64,000 nucleotides of DNA from Flavobacterium paronense (GCF_030409795.1 NZ_JAUFQN010000019.1:248001-312000), one strand, 5' to 3'; shown: positions 9,589 to 19,256, numbered from the stretch's first letter. Program-made: numbers and translations. The notes: generated by a model from the sequence alone, not told the origin.

Positions 9589-10452
9589 TTACCCTAAATA
9601 TGTTTTTAATATTTTACTTCTAGAAGTATGTTTTAATCTGCGGATTGCTTTTTCTTTAATTTGACGAACACGCTCACGGGTTAAATCAAATGTTTCTCCA
9701 ATTTCTTCTAATGTCATTGGATGTTGGTCGCCTAAACCAAAATACAAACGTACAACATCTGCTTCTCTTGGAGTTAAGGTCTCTAAAGAACGCTCAATTT
9801 CGGTACGCAATGATTCGTGGATTAATTCTCTATCCGGATTTGGAGATTCTCCTGAACGTAAAACGTCATACAGGTTTGAATCTTCTCCTTCTACAAGAGG
9901 TGCGTCCATTGATAAATGACGACCAGAGTTTTTCATAGACTCTTTTACATCATTCACGGTCATGTCTAATTCTTTTGCAATTTCTTCAGCACTTGGTGGT
10001 CTTTCATTAGATTGCTCTAACAAAGCATACATCTTGTTGATTTTATTGATAGAACCAATTTTATTCAATGGCAAACGAACAATACGGGATTGTTCTGCTA
10101 AAGCCTGAAGAATCGATTGACGAATCCACCAAACGGCGTAGGATATGAATTTAAAACCACGCGTTTCATCAAAACGTTGAGCCGCTTTAATCAAACCTAA
10201 ATTTCCTTCGTTAATCAAATCGGGAAGTGTTAAACCTTGATTTTGGTATTGTTTTGCTACAGAAACCACGAAACGTAAATTGGCTTTTGTCAATTTTTCT
10301 AGTGCTCTTTGGTCTCCGGCCTTGATTTTCTGAGCTAATTCTACCTCTTCATCAGCAGTAATTAAGTCAACTTTTCCAATTTCTTGTAGGTACTTGTCTA
10401 GGGAAGCAGTTTCACGGTTGGTTACCTGCTTGGTGATTTTGAGCTGTCTCAT
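9589..10452 (-). CDS. rpoD: Primary sigma factor RpoD/SigA (short Bacteroidota form)
   Basis: Housekeeping sigma factor for recognition of the TTTG / TAnnTTTG promoters of the phylum. At 287 residues it lacks region 1.1 and the non-conserved insert of the proteobacterial protein. Region 1.2 starts at [16 protein letters not shown]; region 2 shows [36 protein letters not shown]; region 3 [14 protein letters not shown]; region 4 ends with [19 protein letters not shown] and a short basic tail. The gene is monocistronic, with its own terminator. Confidence 0.97.
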   Translation of the reverse strand: MRQLKITKQVTNRETASLDKYLQEIGKVDLITADEEVELAQKIKAGDQRALEKLTKANLRFVVSVAKQYQNQGLTLPDLINEGNLGLIKAAQRFDETRGFKFISYAVWWIRQSILQALAEQSRIVRLPLNKIGSINKINKMYALLEQSNERPPSAEEIAKELDMTVNDVKESMKNSGRHLSMDAPLVEGEDSNLYDVLRSGESPNPDRELIHESLRTEIERSLETLTPREADVVRLYFGLGDQHPMTLEEIGETFDLTRERVRQIKEKAIRRLKHTSRSKILKTYLG

Positions 10453-10534
10453 TAATTTGTCTCCTTTACTTTAAAGTGTTCAAGTGGTTGTACGGTATAA
10501 TTTTTAAAAAGTTACAATTTTTTAATGTTAATTT

Positions 10535-10572
10535 AAAAACCCCAACTCAAAATTTTTGAATTAGGGTTTTTT
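10535..10572 (-). terminator. Terminator after the anti-sigma/barrel gene
   Basis: AAAAACCC (10535-10542) pairs with GGGTTTTT (10564-10571) with partly paired inner arms. On the minus strand the stem ends in a T-run. It separates the 10592-12076 gene from rpoD. Confidence 0.75.
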
Positions 10573-10591
10573 CCATAAGTATAACTAACAC

Positions 10592-12076
10592 TTATTTATT
10601 ATTAAAACTATAACGTATTCCAGTATGAATTCCGAAAAGGAAAGGTTTGAAATCGCTGTTTGAAAAGGCTTTTATTTGATAGTTAAGCAGCGGTTCAACG
10701 AAAATTTTCGTGTTTTTGAATAACGGATAATCCATTTCTAAGCCAAGATTCACTGCTAATGATGTGCCTGATAAATTCTTTGTTTTTCCAATCTCTTGAC
10801 TAAAACCATTGTCAGTTTTGATACTTATCTTATTTTCATCGAGTAATAAATAACTAAAACCAAAGCTAGATTTTAGACCGATTTTTTTATCTAAAAATTT
10901 GTATTTCACTTCTAACGGAATTTCTGTATATGATATTTCCTGGGTTATATCCATTTTATCAGAACCATTAGAAGCCCCGTAAATTGTTCCATTTGAAATG
11001 TTCGGATTGTAACTAATGCCGCTGTAATTGTTTGTGTTTACCGGAGCATTTTTGGTTACATAACTTATATTGACTTTGCTGTAACCAATTCGGACAGAAA
11101 CATTTTCGGTCAAATCATACGTTAATCCAATGCCGTAACTAAATTTGATTTCTGATTTTTTGGTAAGCGAATCCAAACGACGGTCAAGCGAAGAACCTTT
11201 TGAAAAATAACCATACATGGTTGGAGAAGCAAATACATCGGCATAGAATTTCTTATAAATTTTTGCGCTGTCTTTTTTGATGCTATCCTTTGGATACATG
11301 TTGATGGTTATCGTTTTTTCTTTTTTCTTTTTTGCAATTGAATCTGTTTTTTTAGTTCTTATTTCAGAAGTTAAGTCACCTAAATTATTATTTTGTAATG
11401 AACTTAAATCAATTTGAACATCATTAGCTTTGTTTATTTTGTTCTTATTTGAATCTAAGTTAGCATTTTCTTTTTTAGCTTCATTTCTGAATCTTTTAGT
11501 CAATTTTCTGTCTGTTTTTTTGCTTTTTGCTTTAGAAAATAAATTGGTTTTGTTTTTCCCAGCTTTGGATGAAATGCTATTTGCATTGTCTTTTTTGGCC
11601 GATTTTAATAAAACGTTTTCAGTTATACTGTTTGCTGCATTTGTTTTGTCAGCTGCATTTTTTTCATTGATTGTATTCTTATTGTTAATGCTGTTTTTAC
11701 TTTCAGTTGCATTCTCATCATCAATTGAAGCGTCGCTTTTTATATTGTTTTCACTGCGTATAATTTTTGAGTTTTCATCATCTGAATCGGCAGTATAAGT
11801 TTTTCCATTACTACTATTCTCATTGCTGGATTCTTTTGAATTTCTTGGCGAATTCGAAGTAAAACCACCATTTTGATTATAAATATATAAACCAGCAATA
11901 CTAACTATGAGTAATAAACCAAGCATTTTGCCCCAAAAGAAAAAGAAACCAATTCTTCTTTTTTTCTCTTTCTGAAGTTCATAATTGATGCCACTCCAAA
12001 CTTGCTCTTTGGGCGTTTTGTCCAATGAGTTCAGCTTGTCGCTTATGGCTTTTCCTATATCTTTTCTATTTTCCAT
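10592..12076 (-). CDS. Anti-sigma-like membrane anchor joined to an outer-membrane beta-barrel domain
   Basis: The protein has 494 residues. The first 41 are cytoplasmic-looking (KDIGKAISDKLNSLDKTPKE...W, a pattern found in Bacteroidota proteins encoded beside ECF sigma genes), then one membrane helix at about 42-66. Next is a long linker (about 67-265) rich in Asn, Lys, Ser and Asp. From about 268 to the end are alternating amphipathic strands (GIGLTYDLTENVSVRIGYS..., FGIHTGIRYSF) ending in an aromatic residue pattern like an outer-membrane barrel. It overlaps the upstream sigma gene by 11 bases, so both are co-transcribed. A role as regulator of that sigma factor is inference; it could also be a structural envelope protein. 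Confidence 0.75.
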   Translation of the reverse strand: MENRKDIGKAISDKLNSLDKTPKEQVWSGINYELQKEKKRRIGFFFFWGKMLGLLLIVSIAGLYIYNQNGGFTSNSPRNSKESSNENSSNGKTYTADSDDENSKIIRSENNIKSDASIDDENATESKNSINNKNTINEKNAADKTNAANSITENVLLKSAKKDNANSISSKAGKNKTNLFSKAKSKKTDRKLTKRFRNEAKKENANLDSNKNKINKANDVQIDLSSLQNNNLGDLTSEIRTKKTDSIAKKKKEKTITINMYPKDSIKKDSAKIYKKFYADVFASPTMYGYFSKGSSLDRRLDSLTKKSEIKFSYGIGLTYDLTENVSVRIGYSKVNISYVTKNAPVNTNNYSGISYNPNISNGTIYGASNGSDKMDITQEISYTEIPLEVKYKFLDKKIGLKSSFGFSYLLLDENKISIKTDNGFSQEIGKTKNLSGTSLAVNLGLEMDYPLFKNTKIFVEPLLNYQIKAFSNSDFKPFLFGIHTGIRYSFNNK

Positions 12077-12650
12077 ATTTTATACTTATGTTATGGACAG
12101 CTTTGTTTGCACTAATTTGTTCTTTCAAAGTCATTTTGGCCCGATGCAAATTTGATTTCGATGTTCCGATGTTTATGTTCAGCATTTCAGCAATTTCATT
12201 ATGCGAATAATTGTCTAATTCATACAAACAAAAAACCAATCGGTATTGATTTGGCAATCCTTGAACTAACGCAAGAATATAATCGAGTGAAAATTCATCC
12301 AATTCATTTTCTTCAATTTCTGTGTCAGGATAGTTTTTATCACTAATCGAAATTAGCTGATAGGATTTTTTGTAGCTTTCAATGGCTTTATTGATGGTGA
12401 TTCTTTTCATCCAGCCTTCAAAAGAACCTTTCCCTTTATATTGTTTGATATTGGTAAAAATGGTAATAAAAGCATTGTGCAAATTGTCTTCGGCTTCGGC
12501 TTCGTTTTGACAATACTTTAGGCACAGCACAAAAAGAGTGTTCTTATACAAATGGTATAACTCTTCTTGTGCTTTGCTGTTTTGCTTTTGGCAGGATTTT
12601 ATTAATTCTTCTAAATTCAAAAATATTTTTTTTAAAAATAACGAATGCAT
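12066..12650 (-). CDS. ECF-type RNA polymerase sigma factor
   Basis: Sigma-70 factor of the extracytoplasmic group, 194 residues. Region 2 is seen at AQEELYHLYKNTLF...AEAEDNLHNAFITIFTNI (about 26-75), with GSFEGWMKRITINKAI after it. Region 4 is at about 130-175 (LPNQYRLVFCLYELDNYSHNEIAEMLNI...TSKSNLHRAKMTLKE). The ATG at 12650 lies 19 bases inside the 3' end of the upstream lipoprotein gene; a start a few codons later is possible because the first ten residues are not typical of the family. It overlaps the downstream anchor/barrel gene by 11 bases, so sigma factor and putative regulator are made together. Confidence 0.9.
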   Translation of the reverse strand: MHSLFLKKIFLNLEELIKSCQKQNSKAQEELYHLYKNTLFVLCLKYCQNEAEAEDNLHNAFITIFTNIKQYKGKGSFEGWMKRITINKAIESYKKSYQLISISDKNYPDTEIEENELDEFSLDYILALVQGLPNQYRLVFCLYELDNYSHNEIAEMLNINIGTSKSNLHRAKMTLKEQISANKAVHNISIKYGK

Positions 12651-13939
12651 CTAACTTTTATAGTGTTTAGAGCCGGAACCTTTAGGCTAATTACACTTTG
12701 TCCGTTTGAAAAATCTATTGTTTTTACAGTAGTTGCATCATTTTCAGTGGAACTCCAATAAATTGCATTTGAAAAATTCCCCAAACTTGACAGCTGTAAA
12801 TTGGTATACAACAAAGCTAATTCATTTTCCGAAGGCAAAAACCAATCGTTTCTATCGTTTAATTGATATCCCAAAGCTTCTTTGGCTACAACAGTTCCGT
12901 TATTTAGGTTGCTGCAAACATTAGGATTTGTATAAAAGTTAACTAAAGTATCATGAAAATTCAATATTGTCCCCGAGTTATAAAGTCCTTTTCCAATTGC
13001 TGAACTTTGTGAATTTGGAATCGTTGAATTGGCACAACCCCATTCAAAGAAAGCTAAATCATTTGGAGCTGCTTCAGCATAACGCCATCCTTCGCTGTAA
13101 GAACCTTTATCATAAAAAACGATTCCGCCAGCAGGGCCAACGTCTCCAATAGCATAAGGTGTACTTTCCCAACATGTTTTTTTCAGATGAATGTTCTTTG
13201 GTGGATTTTGAATAATAATTTCATCACCTGCAATGATTACTTTTCTGTCAATGTTCCAGTCTAAAGCAACTTGGGATGTTCCTTCTAAATTAATATTCAT
13301 ATGAAGTTCATCGTTCACAAATAAAAATATCCAACTGCCGGTGTATATTTCATCTCCATAAAACAGTTTGATTGTCCCATCAACATTCACATCAAAATAA
13401 CCGCTTAAATATTTATTGTCTCCAGTTGCATCATATTGGACTTTCCATACACAAGGCAGTATTATTCCTGGAACAGTAGTAGAAAATAATCCGCCACAAT
13501 AACTGATAATGTCTTCTCTCGAACAACTGTCAATGGCTAATTTTAATTCGGTGTTATTATTTACGGTAAATTCAGTTCCGTCTGCAAGTGTTGTAGTTAT
13601 TGGATAACTAATACTCAAAGATTGGTCAGCTGGTAAGATTCCGAGAAAAGCACTAAAGTTATCATCGCCAATAATAGTAACAGAACCTATTTTTTCTAAG
13701 CTCGAATTGTAAATCAATAAATGTATTGGGTATACAAAATCGATGCACACAATATCGGTCATTGGATTATCTTCAGTTTTGGTTACCCGATTCAACAAAT
13801 CGAACAACTCAGAATCTTTCTGAATTAAATCTTCAGCATTCGGATAGGTTATAGTATCATCAATGTCTTTGCAGCTATTGATGGTAAACAGGACAAACAG
13901 TAAAGTAAAAATTTTTGGAAGAGCATTGATCGTTTTCAT
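12632..13939 (-). CDS. Lipoprotein with C-terminal DUF1566-like domain
   Basis: Secreted lipoprotein of 435 residues; SPII signal with Cys at residue 23 (INSCKD). The middle (about 60-270) is of unknown fold and holds several Cys. The C-terminal 160 residues show the DUF1566/Lcl pattern: GDVGPAGGIVFYDKG, GWRYAEAAP, WGC, NDRNDWFLPSENELALLYTN, IYWSSTE, and the closing VRCIRYF. Such domains are found in surface proteins; no substrate is known here. Its 3' end overlaps the ECF sigma start by 19 bases, which suggests one transcript for lipoprotein, sigma factor and anchor/barrel protein. Confidence 0.85.
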   Translation of the reverse strand: MKTINALPKIFTLLFVLFTINSCKDIDDTITYPNAEDLIQKDSELFDLLNRVTKTEDNPMTDIVCIDFVYPIHLLIYNSSLEKIGSVTIIGDDNFSAFLGILPADQSLSISYPITTTLADGTEFTVNNNTELKLAIDSCSREDIISYCGGLFSTTVPGIILPCVWKVQYDATGDNKYLSGYFDVNVDGTIKLFYGDEIYTGSWIFLFVNDELHMNINLEGTSQVALDWNIDRKVIIAGDEIIIQNPPKNIHLKKTCWESTPYAIGDVGPAGGIVFYDKGSYSEGWRYAEAAPNDLAFFEWGCANSTIPNSQSSAIGKGLYNSGTILNFHDTLVNFYTNPNVCSNLNNGTVVAKEALGYQLNDRNDWFLPSENELALLYTNLQLSSLGNFSNAIYWSSTENDATTVKTIDFSNGQSVISLKVPALNTIKVRCIRYF

Positions 13940-14005
13940 AAATATTGGTTTTTAAATCAAAGTCAGAAAAAAGCAAAAAGGTTGCTTGGGAAACATATAA
14001 AATAA

Positions 14006-14860
14006 TTAATTGTAATAATAAAACTGCTCGATTGTACTGGTTGTGTTAGGCACAACTAATGTATTAGTGTAAACAGATTTATAATATGTTTTATAGTTAT
14101 TACTGTTAAATGTCGTGATGTCGGTATCATTTACTTTATAATAATAATTACCGCGTTCGGCTAAATTTTTCAAAGTGTTTCCCATTATAATTTCATTGTT
14201 TAATTGATTGACAGTTTTCAATAAATTACTTGGTTTTGGATTTGGATAATATTGAAAAGAAGTAGTAATGGCGGACTGCGTAAGCGAAATCAGTTTTTGA
14301 TTTTGTATGTCTGCATTGACTTCATAGTCTTCCGTTAGGCTTGTGGTCGGATTGTAACCACTTCCGTTTTCTTTAAATAACAATCCGTTTGAATCTTTAG
14401 TGAATGTTCTAAAAGTTGTGGTTTGACCATCAAGTTCATTATAATATTTTGAACTAACTGTTCCGTCACTATTATATAAATAAGTGAAATATAAAGCAGA
14501 AGTGGGCAAAAAAGTGTGTCTTCCAATAAGTCGACCTTGTGAATCGTAGTTTTCTTCGCGTTGTGCTGTCAACTCACCTAGATTTGAGAATGTCTGAAGA
14601 GTTTTTGTTAGACCATTAGTATTAATAACATTCTTTTCTAGAAATTGACCTTGATAATCAAAAGTTGAATCTGATACCACTTCAAAATTCACATAATGTC
14701 TTATGTTTTTTGTATTATAAGTTGGATTGCCCGAAAATGTAGTGAAGGTTACTATTTTTTGAAGTTCTAATGATGTGTTGTCGTTTGATGAATTGCCACT
14801 ATCACAAGATATTAATAGCATAAATAGACTTCCTAATACGAATAAATTATAATTTTTCAT
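14006..14860 (-). CDS. Putative lipoprotein with YD/Rhs-like repeats
   Basis: The signal peptide ends in a lipobox (LLISCDSG, Cys at residue 19); 284 residues in all. The body has YD-type turns such as NYDSQGRLIGRHT and YLYNSDGTVSSKYYN, resembling the beta-strand repeats of Rhs/YD proteins, but too few for a shell. No enzyme motif is seen. The same general design appears in the lipoprotein at 29095-29895. It is 67 bases upstream of the DUF1566 lipoprotein gene and could be in the same operon. Function unknown. Confidence 0.75.
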   Translation of the reverse strand: MKNYNLFVLGSLFMLLISCDSGNSSNDNTSLELQKIVTFTTFSGNPTYNTKNIRHYVNFEVVSDSTFDYQGQFLEKNVINTNGLTKTLQTFSNLGELTAQREENYDSQGRLIGRHTFLPTSALYFTYLYNSDGTVSSKYYNELDGQTTTFRTFTKDSNGLLFKENGSGYNPTTSLTEDYEVNADIQNQKLISLTQSAITTSFQYYPNPKPSNLLKTVNQLNNEIIMGNTLKNLAERGNYYYKVNDTDITTFNSNNYKTYYKSVYTNTLVVPNTTSTIEQFYYYN

Positions 14861-14930
14861 AAAAATATTTTTTGAGGTTATTACTTAATAGTATTTAAAA
14901 CTTGAAAAGGTTGCGTTATAGGTTAAAATA

Positions 14931-14968
14931 AAAAACCCCCGATTCAAAATCATGAATCGGGGGTTTTT
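14931..14968. terminator. Strong terminator after pnp
   Basis: A 16-bp stem (AAAAACCCCCGATTCA with TGAATCGGGGGTTTTT) around a 6-base loop, with A- and T-runs on both sides. It follows the leftward pnp gene by 16 bases. Confidence 0.9.
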
Positions 14969-14984
14969 ATAATCAGTAAAAATA

Positions 14985-17168
14985 TTATTTTCTGTCGTCG
15001 CGTCTTTCAGGACGTGGGCCACGATCTTCTCTCGCTGGAGCATTTTCATCTCTTGGAGGTCTTGGTAAAAGCGCTTTTCTGGACACTTTTTCTTTTCTTG
15101 TTTTTGGATCAACACCTAAGTATTTCACCATAAACACATCACCCATGTTTACTACGTCAGAAACATTTTCTGTTCTTTCCCAAGCTAGTTCAGAAACGTG
15201 AAGTAATACTTCGTTCCCAGGAGCTTCTGTATATTCTACAACTGCACCAAAGTCAAGCATTTTTATTACTTTTACTTCATAAGCTTCACCTACTTGAGGT
15301 TTGAAAATTATAGAGTCAATTTTAGCTAAAACAGCTGCAATTCCGTCAGGATCAGTTCCAAGAATTTCTACAACACCTTGCTCATCAACTTCATTAATTA
15401 CGATTGTACAACCAGTAGCTTTTTGTAATTCCTGAATCACTTTTCCACCAGGTCCTATTAAGGCACCAATAAAGTTTCCAGGAATAGTACGCATGATGAT
15501 TTTTGGAGCGTGAACTTTAACGTCAGCATTTGGTTTCGCCAATGTTTCAGTCAATTTTCCTAAGATATGTAAACGTCCATCACGAGCCTGAGCCAAAGCC
15601 TGCTCCATAATTTCGTATTTCAATCCGTCAATTTTGATGTCCATTTGACAAGCTGTAATTCCTTCAGAAGTTCCGGTTACTTTGAAATCCATATCACCTA
15701 AATGATCTTCATCACCTAAGATATCTGATAAAACTGCGAAACGATCACCATCAGTAATCAATCCCATTGCGATTCCTGAAACCGGACGAATCATTTGAAC
15801 TCCAGCATCCATTAATGCTAATGTACCAGCACAAACAGTCGCCATAGAAGATGAACCGTTTGATTCCAATACTTCAGAAACAATTCTGATGGTATATGGA
15901 TTTTCAGCAGGAATCATATTTTTCAATGCACGTTGTGCCAAGTTTCCGTGACCAACCTCTCTTCTTGAAGTTCCTCTTAACGGACGAGCTTCTCCTGTTG
16001 AAAATGGCGGGAAATTATAGTGTAAATAGAATTTTTCTTCTCCTTGTTCAGATGGTGAATCAATTTGGTTTGCTTCTCTGGAAGTTCCTAAAGTTGCTGT
16101 TGCCAATGCCTGAGTTTCACCACGTGTAAATAATGCCGAACCGTGAACTGATGGTAAATAATCTACTTCACACCAGATTGGTCTGATTTCGGTAGTTTTT
16201 CTTCCGTCTAAACGAGTTCCTAAATCTAAAGTTACGTTACGAACCGCTTCTTTGTTGACTTTGTAGAAATATTTTCCAACTAAATCTCCATTTTCAGCTA
16301 ATTCTTCTTCTGTAAATAAGGCTTTTACTTCTTCTTTTACAGCATCAAATGCAGCGCCACGTTCTTGTTTAGCCGAACCTTTGCTTGCAATAGCGTAAAT
16401 TTTATCATAAGCCGCTGCCTTTACTTTAGCGTAAATAGCCTCGTCTGATTTTTCTTGTTCATATTCGCGAACTTCTTTCTTTCCAAATGCTGCTGCCAAT
16501 CTTTCCTGAGCTGCGATTTGTACTTTAATATGTTCGTGTGCAAATTTAATTGCCTCTACCATTTCTTTTTCTGAAATCTCTTTCATTTCACCTTCTACCA
16601 TCGCGATAGAATCTGTTGAAGCTCCAATCATCATATCAATATCTGATAATTCTAATTGTGCACGAGATGGATTGATGATGAATTTTCCATCAATTCTTCC
16701 AACTCTAGCTTCAGAAATTAAAGTTTCAAAAGGAATGTCAGACAAAGCAAGTGCTGCCGAAGCGGCTAATCCTGCTAATGCATCTGGCATTACATCTTCG
16801 TCATGAGACATCAACTGAATCATAACCTGAACTTCTGCGTGGTAATCACTAGGGAAAAGTGGGCGCAATACACGGTCAACTAATCTCATGGTAAGCACTT
16901 CGTTGTCACTTGGACGCGCTTCTCTTTTAAAGAAACCTCCAGGAAAACGACCTGCTGCTGCAAATTTCTCGCGATAATCTACCGTAAGAGGTAAGAAATC
17001 GATACCTGGACTTGCTTTTCTTGAGGATACTACTGTTCCTAAAATAACAGTTTTTCCAATTCTAACTACTACAGATCCGTCGGCTTGTTTGGCTAAACGA
17101 CCTGTCTCGATTGTGATGCTTCTGCCATCACCTAAATCGATTTTTTCTACAAATAATTGTGGAATCAT
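14985..17168 (-). CDS. pnp: Polynucleotide phosphorylase
   Basis: 3'-5' phosphorolytic exoribonuclease of RNA decay, 727 residues. Two RNase PH-like halves are present (first [18 protein letters not shown]...; second with [22 protein letters not shown] and [15 protein letters not shown]). A KH domain follows with GxxG in [14 protein letters not shown], then an S1 domain ([21 protein letters not shown]). The last 25 residues form an Arg/Pro/Glu tail that is not part of the catalytic core. It lies downstream of rpsO in the widely conserved rpsO-pnp order, 151 bases away and with a terminator between. Confidence 0.97.
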   Translation of the reverse strand: MIPQLFVEKIDLGDGRSITIETGRLAKQADGSVVVRIGKTVILGTVVSSRKASPGIDFLPLTVDYREKFAAAGRFPGGFFKREARPSDNEVLTMRLVDRVLRPLFPSDYHAEVQVMIQLMSHDEDVMPDALAGLAASAALALSDIPFETLISEARVGRIDGKFIINPSRAQLELSDIDMMIGASTDSIAMVEGEMKEISEKEMVEAIKFAHEHIKVQIAAQERLAAAFGKKEVREYEQEKSDEAIYAKVKAAAYDKIYAIASKGSAKQERGAAFDAVKEEVKALFTEEELAENGDLVGKYFYKVNKEAVRNVTLDLGTRLDGRKTTEIRPIWCEVDYLPSVHGSALFTRGETQALATATLGTSREANQIDSPSEQGEEKFYLHYNFPPFSTGEARPLRGTSRREVGHGNLAQRALKNMIPAENPYTIRIVSEVLESNGSSSMATVCAGTLALMDAGVQMIRPVSGIAMGLITDGDRFAVLSDILGDEDHLGDMDFKVTGTSEGITACQMDIKIDGLKYEIMEQALAQARDGRLHILGKLTETLAKPNADVKVHAPKIIMRTIPGNFIGALIGPGGKVIQELQKATGCTIVINEVDEQGVVEILGTDPDGIAAVLAKIDSIIFKPQVGEAYEVKVIKMLDFGAVVEYTEAPGNEVLLHVSELAWERTENVSDVVNMGDVFMVKYLGVDPKTRKEKVSRKALLPRPPRDENAPAREDRGPRPERRDDRK

Positions 17169-17284
17169 AAATTTTTCCTTTTTAATTTTTACATTGGTTC
17201 CTGCCTGTCGACAGATTAGTTGTGTTGTAGTAGTTGTTGTTTGTAACCCAATGAAAAACCGAAACTTTTCTTCTTTTTAACCTA

Positions 17285-17312
17285 AAAAAAAGAGGCGCGT
17301 GGGCACCTCTTT
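17285..17312 (-). terminator. Terminator of rpsO
   Basis: On the minus strand AAAGAGGTGC pairs with GCGCCTCTTT (one G-U) around a 4-base loop and is followed by T8. It lies directly after the rpsO stop; read-through into pnp may still occur. Confidence 0.88.
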
Positions 17313-17319
17313 ATATTGA

Positions 17320-17589
17320 TTATTTTCTAATATTCAATTCTTTGATAATCTCACGATATCTGTTTATCTCTTTTTTCTTCAAGTAATCAAGAAGACTTCT
17401 TCTTTTACCTACCAAAAGTACTAACGAACGCTCAGTGTTGTAATCGTGACGATTTTTTTTCAAGTGCTCCGTTAAGTGAGAGATTCTAAATGTGAACAAT
17501 GCGATTTGTCCTTCTGCAGATCCTGTGTTTTCTGCTTTTCCTCCGTGTTTAGCGAAGATTTCTGCTTTTGTTTCTTTACTTAGATACAT
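17320..17589 (-). CDS. rpsO: Ribosomal protein S15
   Basis: Small-subunit protein that binds 16S rRNA helices 20-22. Length is 89 residues. Conserved blocks are NTGSAEGQIALFTFRISHLTEHLK, KNRHDYNTERSLVLLVGKRRSLLDYLKK and the ending REIIKELNIRK. It precedes pnp, as in most bacteria. Confidence 0.97.
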   Translation of the reverse strand: MYLSKETKAEIFAKHGGKAENTGSAEGQIALFTFRISHLTEHLKKNRHDYNTERSLVLLVGKRRSLLDYLKKKEINRYREIIKELNIRK

Positions 17590-17695
17590 TCCAATATTTC
17601 TTTAAATGATTATTATGTATGAATCGAGGTTTTCTCAATTCGTGTGCAAAGATAATCTTCTTTTTCGATTAGGCAAATAAAAAGATGGGCTTAAC

Positions 17696-18151
17696 TTAAA
17701 AAAGTTTGGCAACTTCCTGATTTACAAATTCTAAAAAGCGTTCGTCAGCTTCTGTGAACGGATCGATAACATGACTGTCGATGTCGATTTGACCAATATT
17801 TTTCCCATTTACAAAAAGAGGTACCACAATTTCTGACTTAACGGTAAAACTGCAGGCAATATAATTATCCTGAGCAGCAACATCGGGAACGACAAAATTT
17901 GCATTAGACTCTGCTACTTGTCCACAAATGCCTTTTCCGAATGGAATGATTGTATGGTCGGTTTCTGCACCTACATAAGGTCCAAGATGAAGCGTTTTAT
18001 TCTCGTGATTGGCAAAATAAAATCCTACCCAATTGTAATAATCAACATTGTTGGTCAAGAACTGGCAAAGGTTTTTTAATTTGACATCTCGTTCTAAATT
18101 TGCTTTAGAAAGAATAGCAATCACTTCAGGTTTTAAGCTTTCGAAATTCAT
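17696..18151 (-). CDS. GAF-domain free methionine-(R)-sulfoxide reductase
   Basis: Cytoplasmic GAF-fold enzyme that reduces free Met-R-sulfoxide with thioredoxin. The chosen ATG at 18151 gives MNFESLKPEV and 151 residues; an in-frame start nine codons earlier (18178) only adds a basic, unconserved peptide. Seen are NWVGFYFANHE, LHLGPYVGAE, PFGKGICGQVA, DNYIACSF and SEIVVPLFVNGKNIGQIDIDS. Cys occurs at the equivalents of E. coli Cys94 (GICG) and Cys118 (IAC), but the position matching Cys84 is not Cys. The gene is divergent from xrtF with a very short shared promoter region. Confidence 0.88.
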   Translation of the reverse strand: MNFESLKPEVIAILSKANLERDVKLKNLCQFLTNNVDYYNWVGFYFANHENKTLHLGPYVGAETDHTIIPFGKGICGQVAESNANFVVPDVAAQDNYIACSFTVKSEIVVPLFVNGKNIGQIDIDSHVIDPFTEADERFLEFVNQEVAKLF

Positions 18152-18221
18152 TTTCAATTTTTTATGCAAATGTAACAACTGAACCTTTTTTATTTTGTAT
18201 AAATTTGTTAAAAATTACCTC

Positions 18222-18779
18222 TTGAAAAATCTGCTGCTGCAATACAAACCTTTTTTACTTTTTCTCGGAAAATTTATTGCCAGTTATTTGATTTTAACTT
18301 TCATTTATCAAACCTATCTGAATCATTTTGATGAACAACAAGCAGAAGTTGATTCTTTTACACAACTTGTAGCTGAACAATCTGCAGCAGTTTTATCTTG
18401 GTTTGATTCACAATCTTATACAATGCCTCATTTGACAGAACCTACAGTAAAATTGTTTTATAAGGCAAAATACATATCCAGAATTATTGAAGGTTGTAAT
18501 GCTTTAAGTGTGATTATTTTATTTATTTCGTTTGTGATTGCCTTTACTGGTAAATTCAAAAAAACTATTTTGTTCATCATTTTTGGAACTATTTTGATTC
18601 ATGTTTTAAATATTGGTCGCATTGCGCTTTTGTGTGTTGCGCTTTATAATCTTCCTCAGTATGAGCATTTATTACATGGTGTGATTTTTCCATTGGTGAT
18701 TTATGGTGTTGTGTTTTTGTTATGGGTGATTTGGGTTAATAAATATTCGTTGTATGCTACAGAAATTGATAAAAAATAA
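18222..18779 (+). CDS. xrtF: Exosortase family protein XrtF
   Basis: Integral membrane cysteine protease/transpeptidase of the exosortase fold, in the small form of Flavobacteriia. The catalytic triad pattern is complete: Cys in RIIEGCNALS (about residue 92), Arg in HVLNIGRIALL (133) and His in HLLHGVIFP (152). At least four hydrophobic helices are visible. No ATG lies near the N-terminus. I take the TTG at 18222 (MKNLLLQYKPF); the frame extends to a TTG at 18195, but a TAAATTTG -7-like element at 18200-18207 would lie inside that version. The 3' end overlaps the partner gene by 26 bases. No PEP-CTERM-type target is seen in the window. Confidence 0.85.
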   Translation: MKNLLLQYKPFLLFLGKFIASYLILTFIYQTYLNHFDEQQAEVDSFTQLVAEQSAAVLSWFDSQSYTMPHLTEPTVKLFYKAKYISRIIEGCNALSVIILFISFVIAFTGKFKKTILFIIFGTILIHVLNIGRIALLCVALYNLPQYEHLLHGVIFPLVIYGVVFLLWVIWVNKYSLYATEIDKK

Positions 18780-19200
18780 AGCTAAAATTGGCTGGTCATT
18801 ATTCTTGATATTCCTTCTGGTTTTAATCAGAGCCTTTGAAGAAACTCTTTTTTATGACCCCTTTTTAAATTATTTCAAAGACGAATATGCACATTTGCCG
18901 TTTCCAAAAATCAATATTTTTAAATTATTTTTCAGCATAGGAATGCGATTCTACCTCAATTCGGTAATTTCATTATTGCTGTTATATGTCATTTTTAAAG
19001 ACAAGCAAATTGTAAAATTTTCAGCATTGCTCTACATGATTTTGGGTTCGGTATTGATGATTAGCTTTATTTTTGTACTAACATTTTTTGCCGAAGAAAG
19101 TAAAATGATTTTGTTCTACATCAGACGGTTCTTGATTCAACCAATCTTTATTCTGCTTTTTATTCCCGGATTTTATTACCAGAAACGAATTAAAAAGTAA
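18754..19200 (+). CDS. Exosortase F system-associated membrane protein
   Basis: A protein of 148 residues, strongly hydrophobic, with about four membrane helices and a short basic tail (YYQKRIKK). Genes of this size and type directly follow xrtF in Flavobacteriia, and here it overlaps xrtF by 26 bases, so it is very likely made with it. The conserved-looking N-terminal patch RAFEETLFYDPFL...F lies after the first helix. The biochemical role is unknown; it may be an accessory subunit or substrate-presenting factor. Confidence 0.8.
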   Translation: MLQKLIKNKAKIGWSLFLIFLLVLIRAFEETLFYDPFLNYFKDEYAHLPFPKINIFKLFFSIGMRFYLNSVISLLLLYVIFKDKQIVKFSALLYMILGSVLMISFIFVLTFFAEESKMILFYIRRFLIQPIFILLFIPGFYYQKRIKK

Positions 19201-19220
19201 GTATTTTTTCGTAACTTTAC

Positions 19221-19250
19221 TTGTATTGCATATGCTAAAATTTAATTTTG
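19221..19250 (+). promoter_or_regulatory. Flavobacterium-type promoter of the nuclease/MBL pair
   Basis: TTG at 19221-19223, a 19-bp spacer, then TAATTTTG at 19243-19250, matching the TTG / TAnnTTTG pattern of the phylum. The ATG at 19257 is so close that the transcript would have almost no leader. Confidence 0.6.
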
Positions 19251-19256
19251 AGTCTT

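Noticed and set aside
14885-15115. Minus-strand frame over the pnp 3' end
   Set aside because: Shifted reading of the pnp tail through its terminator.
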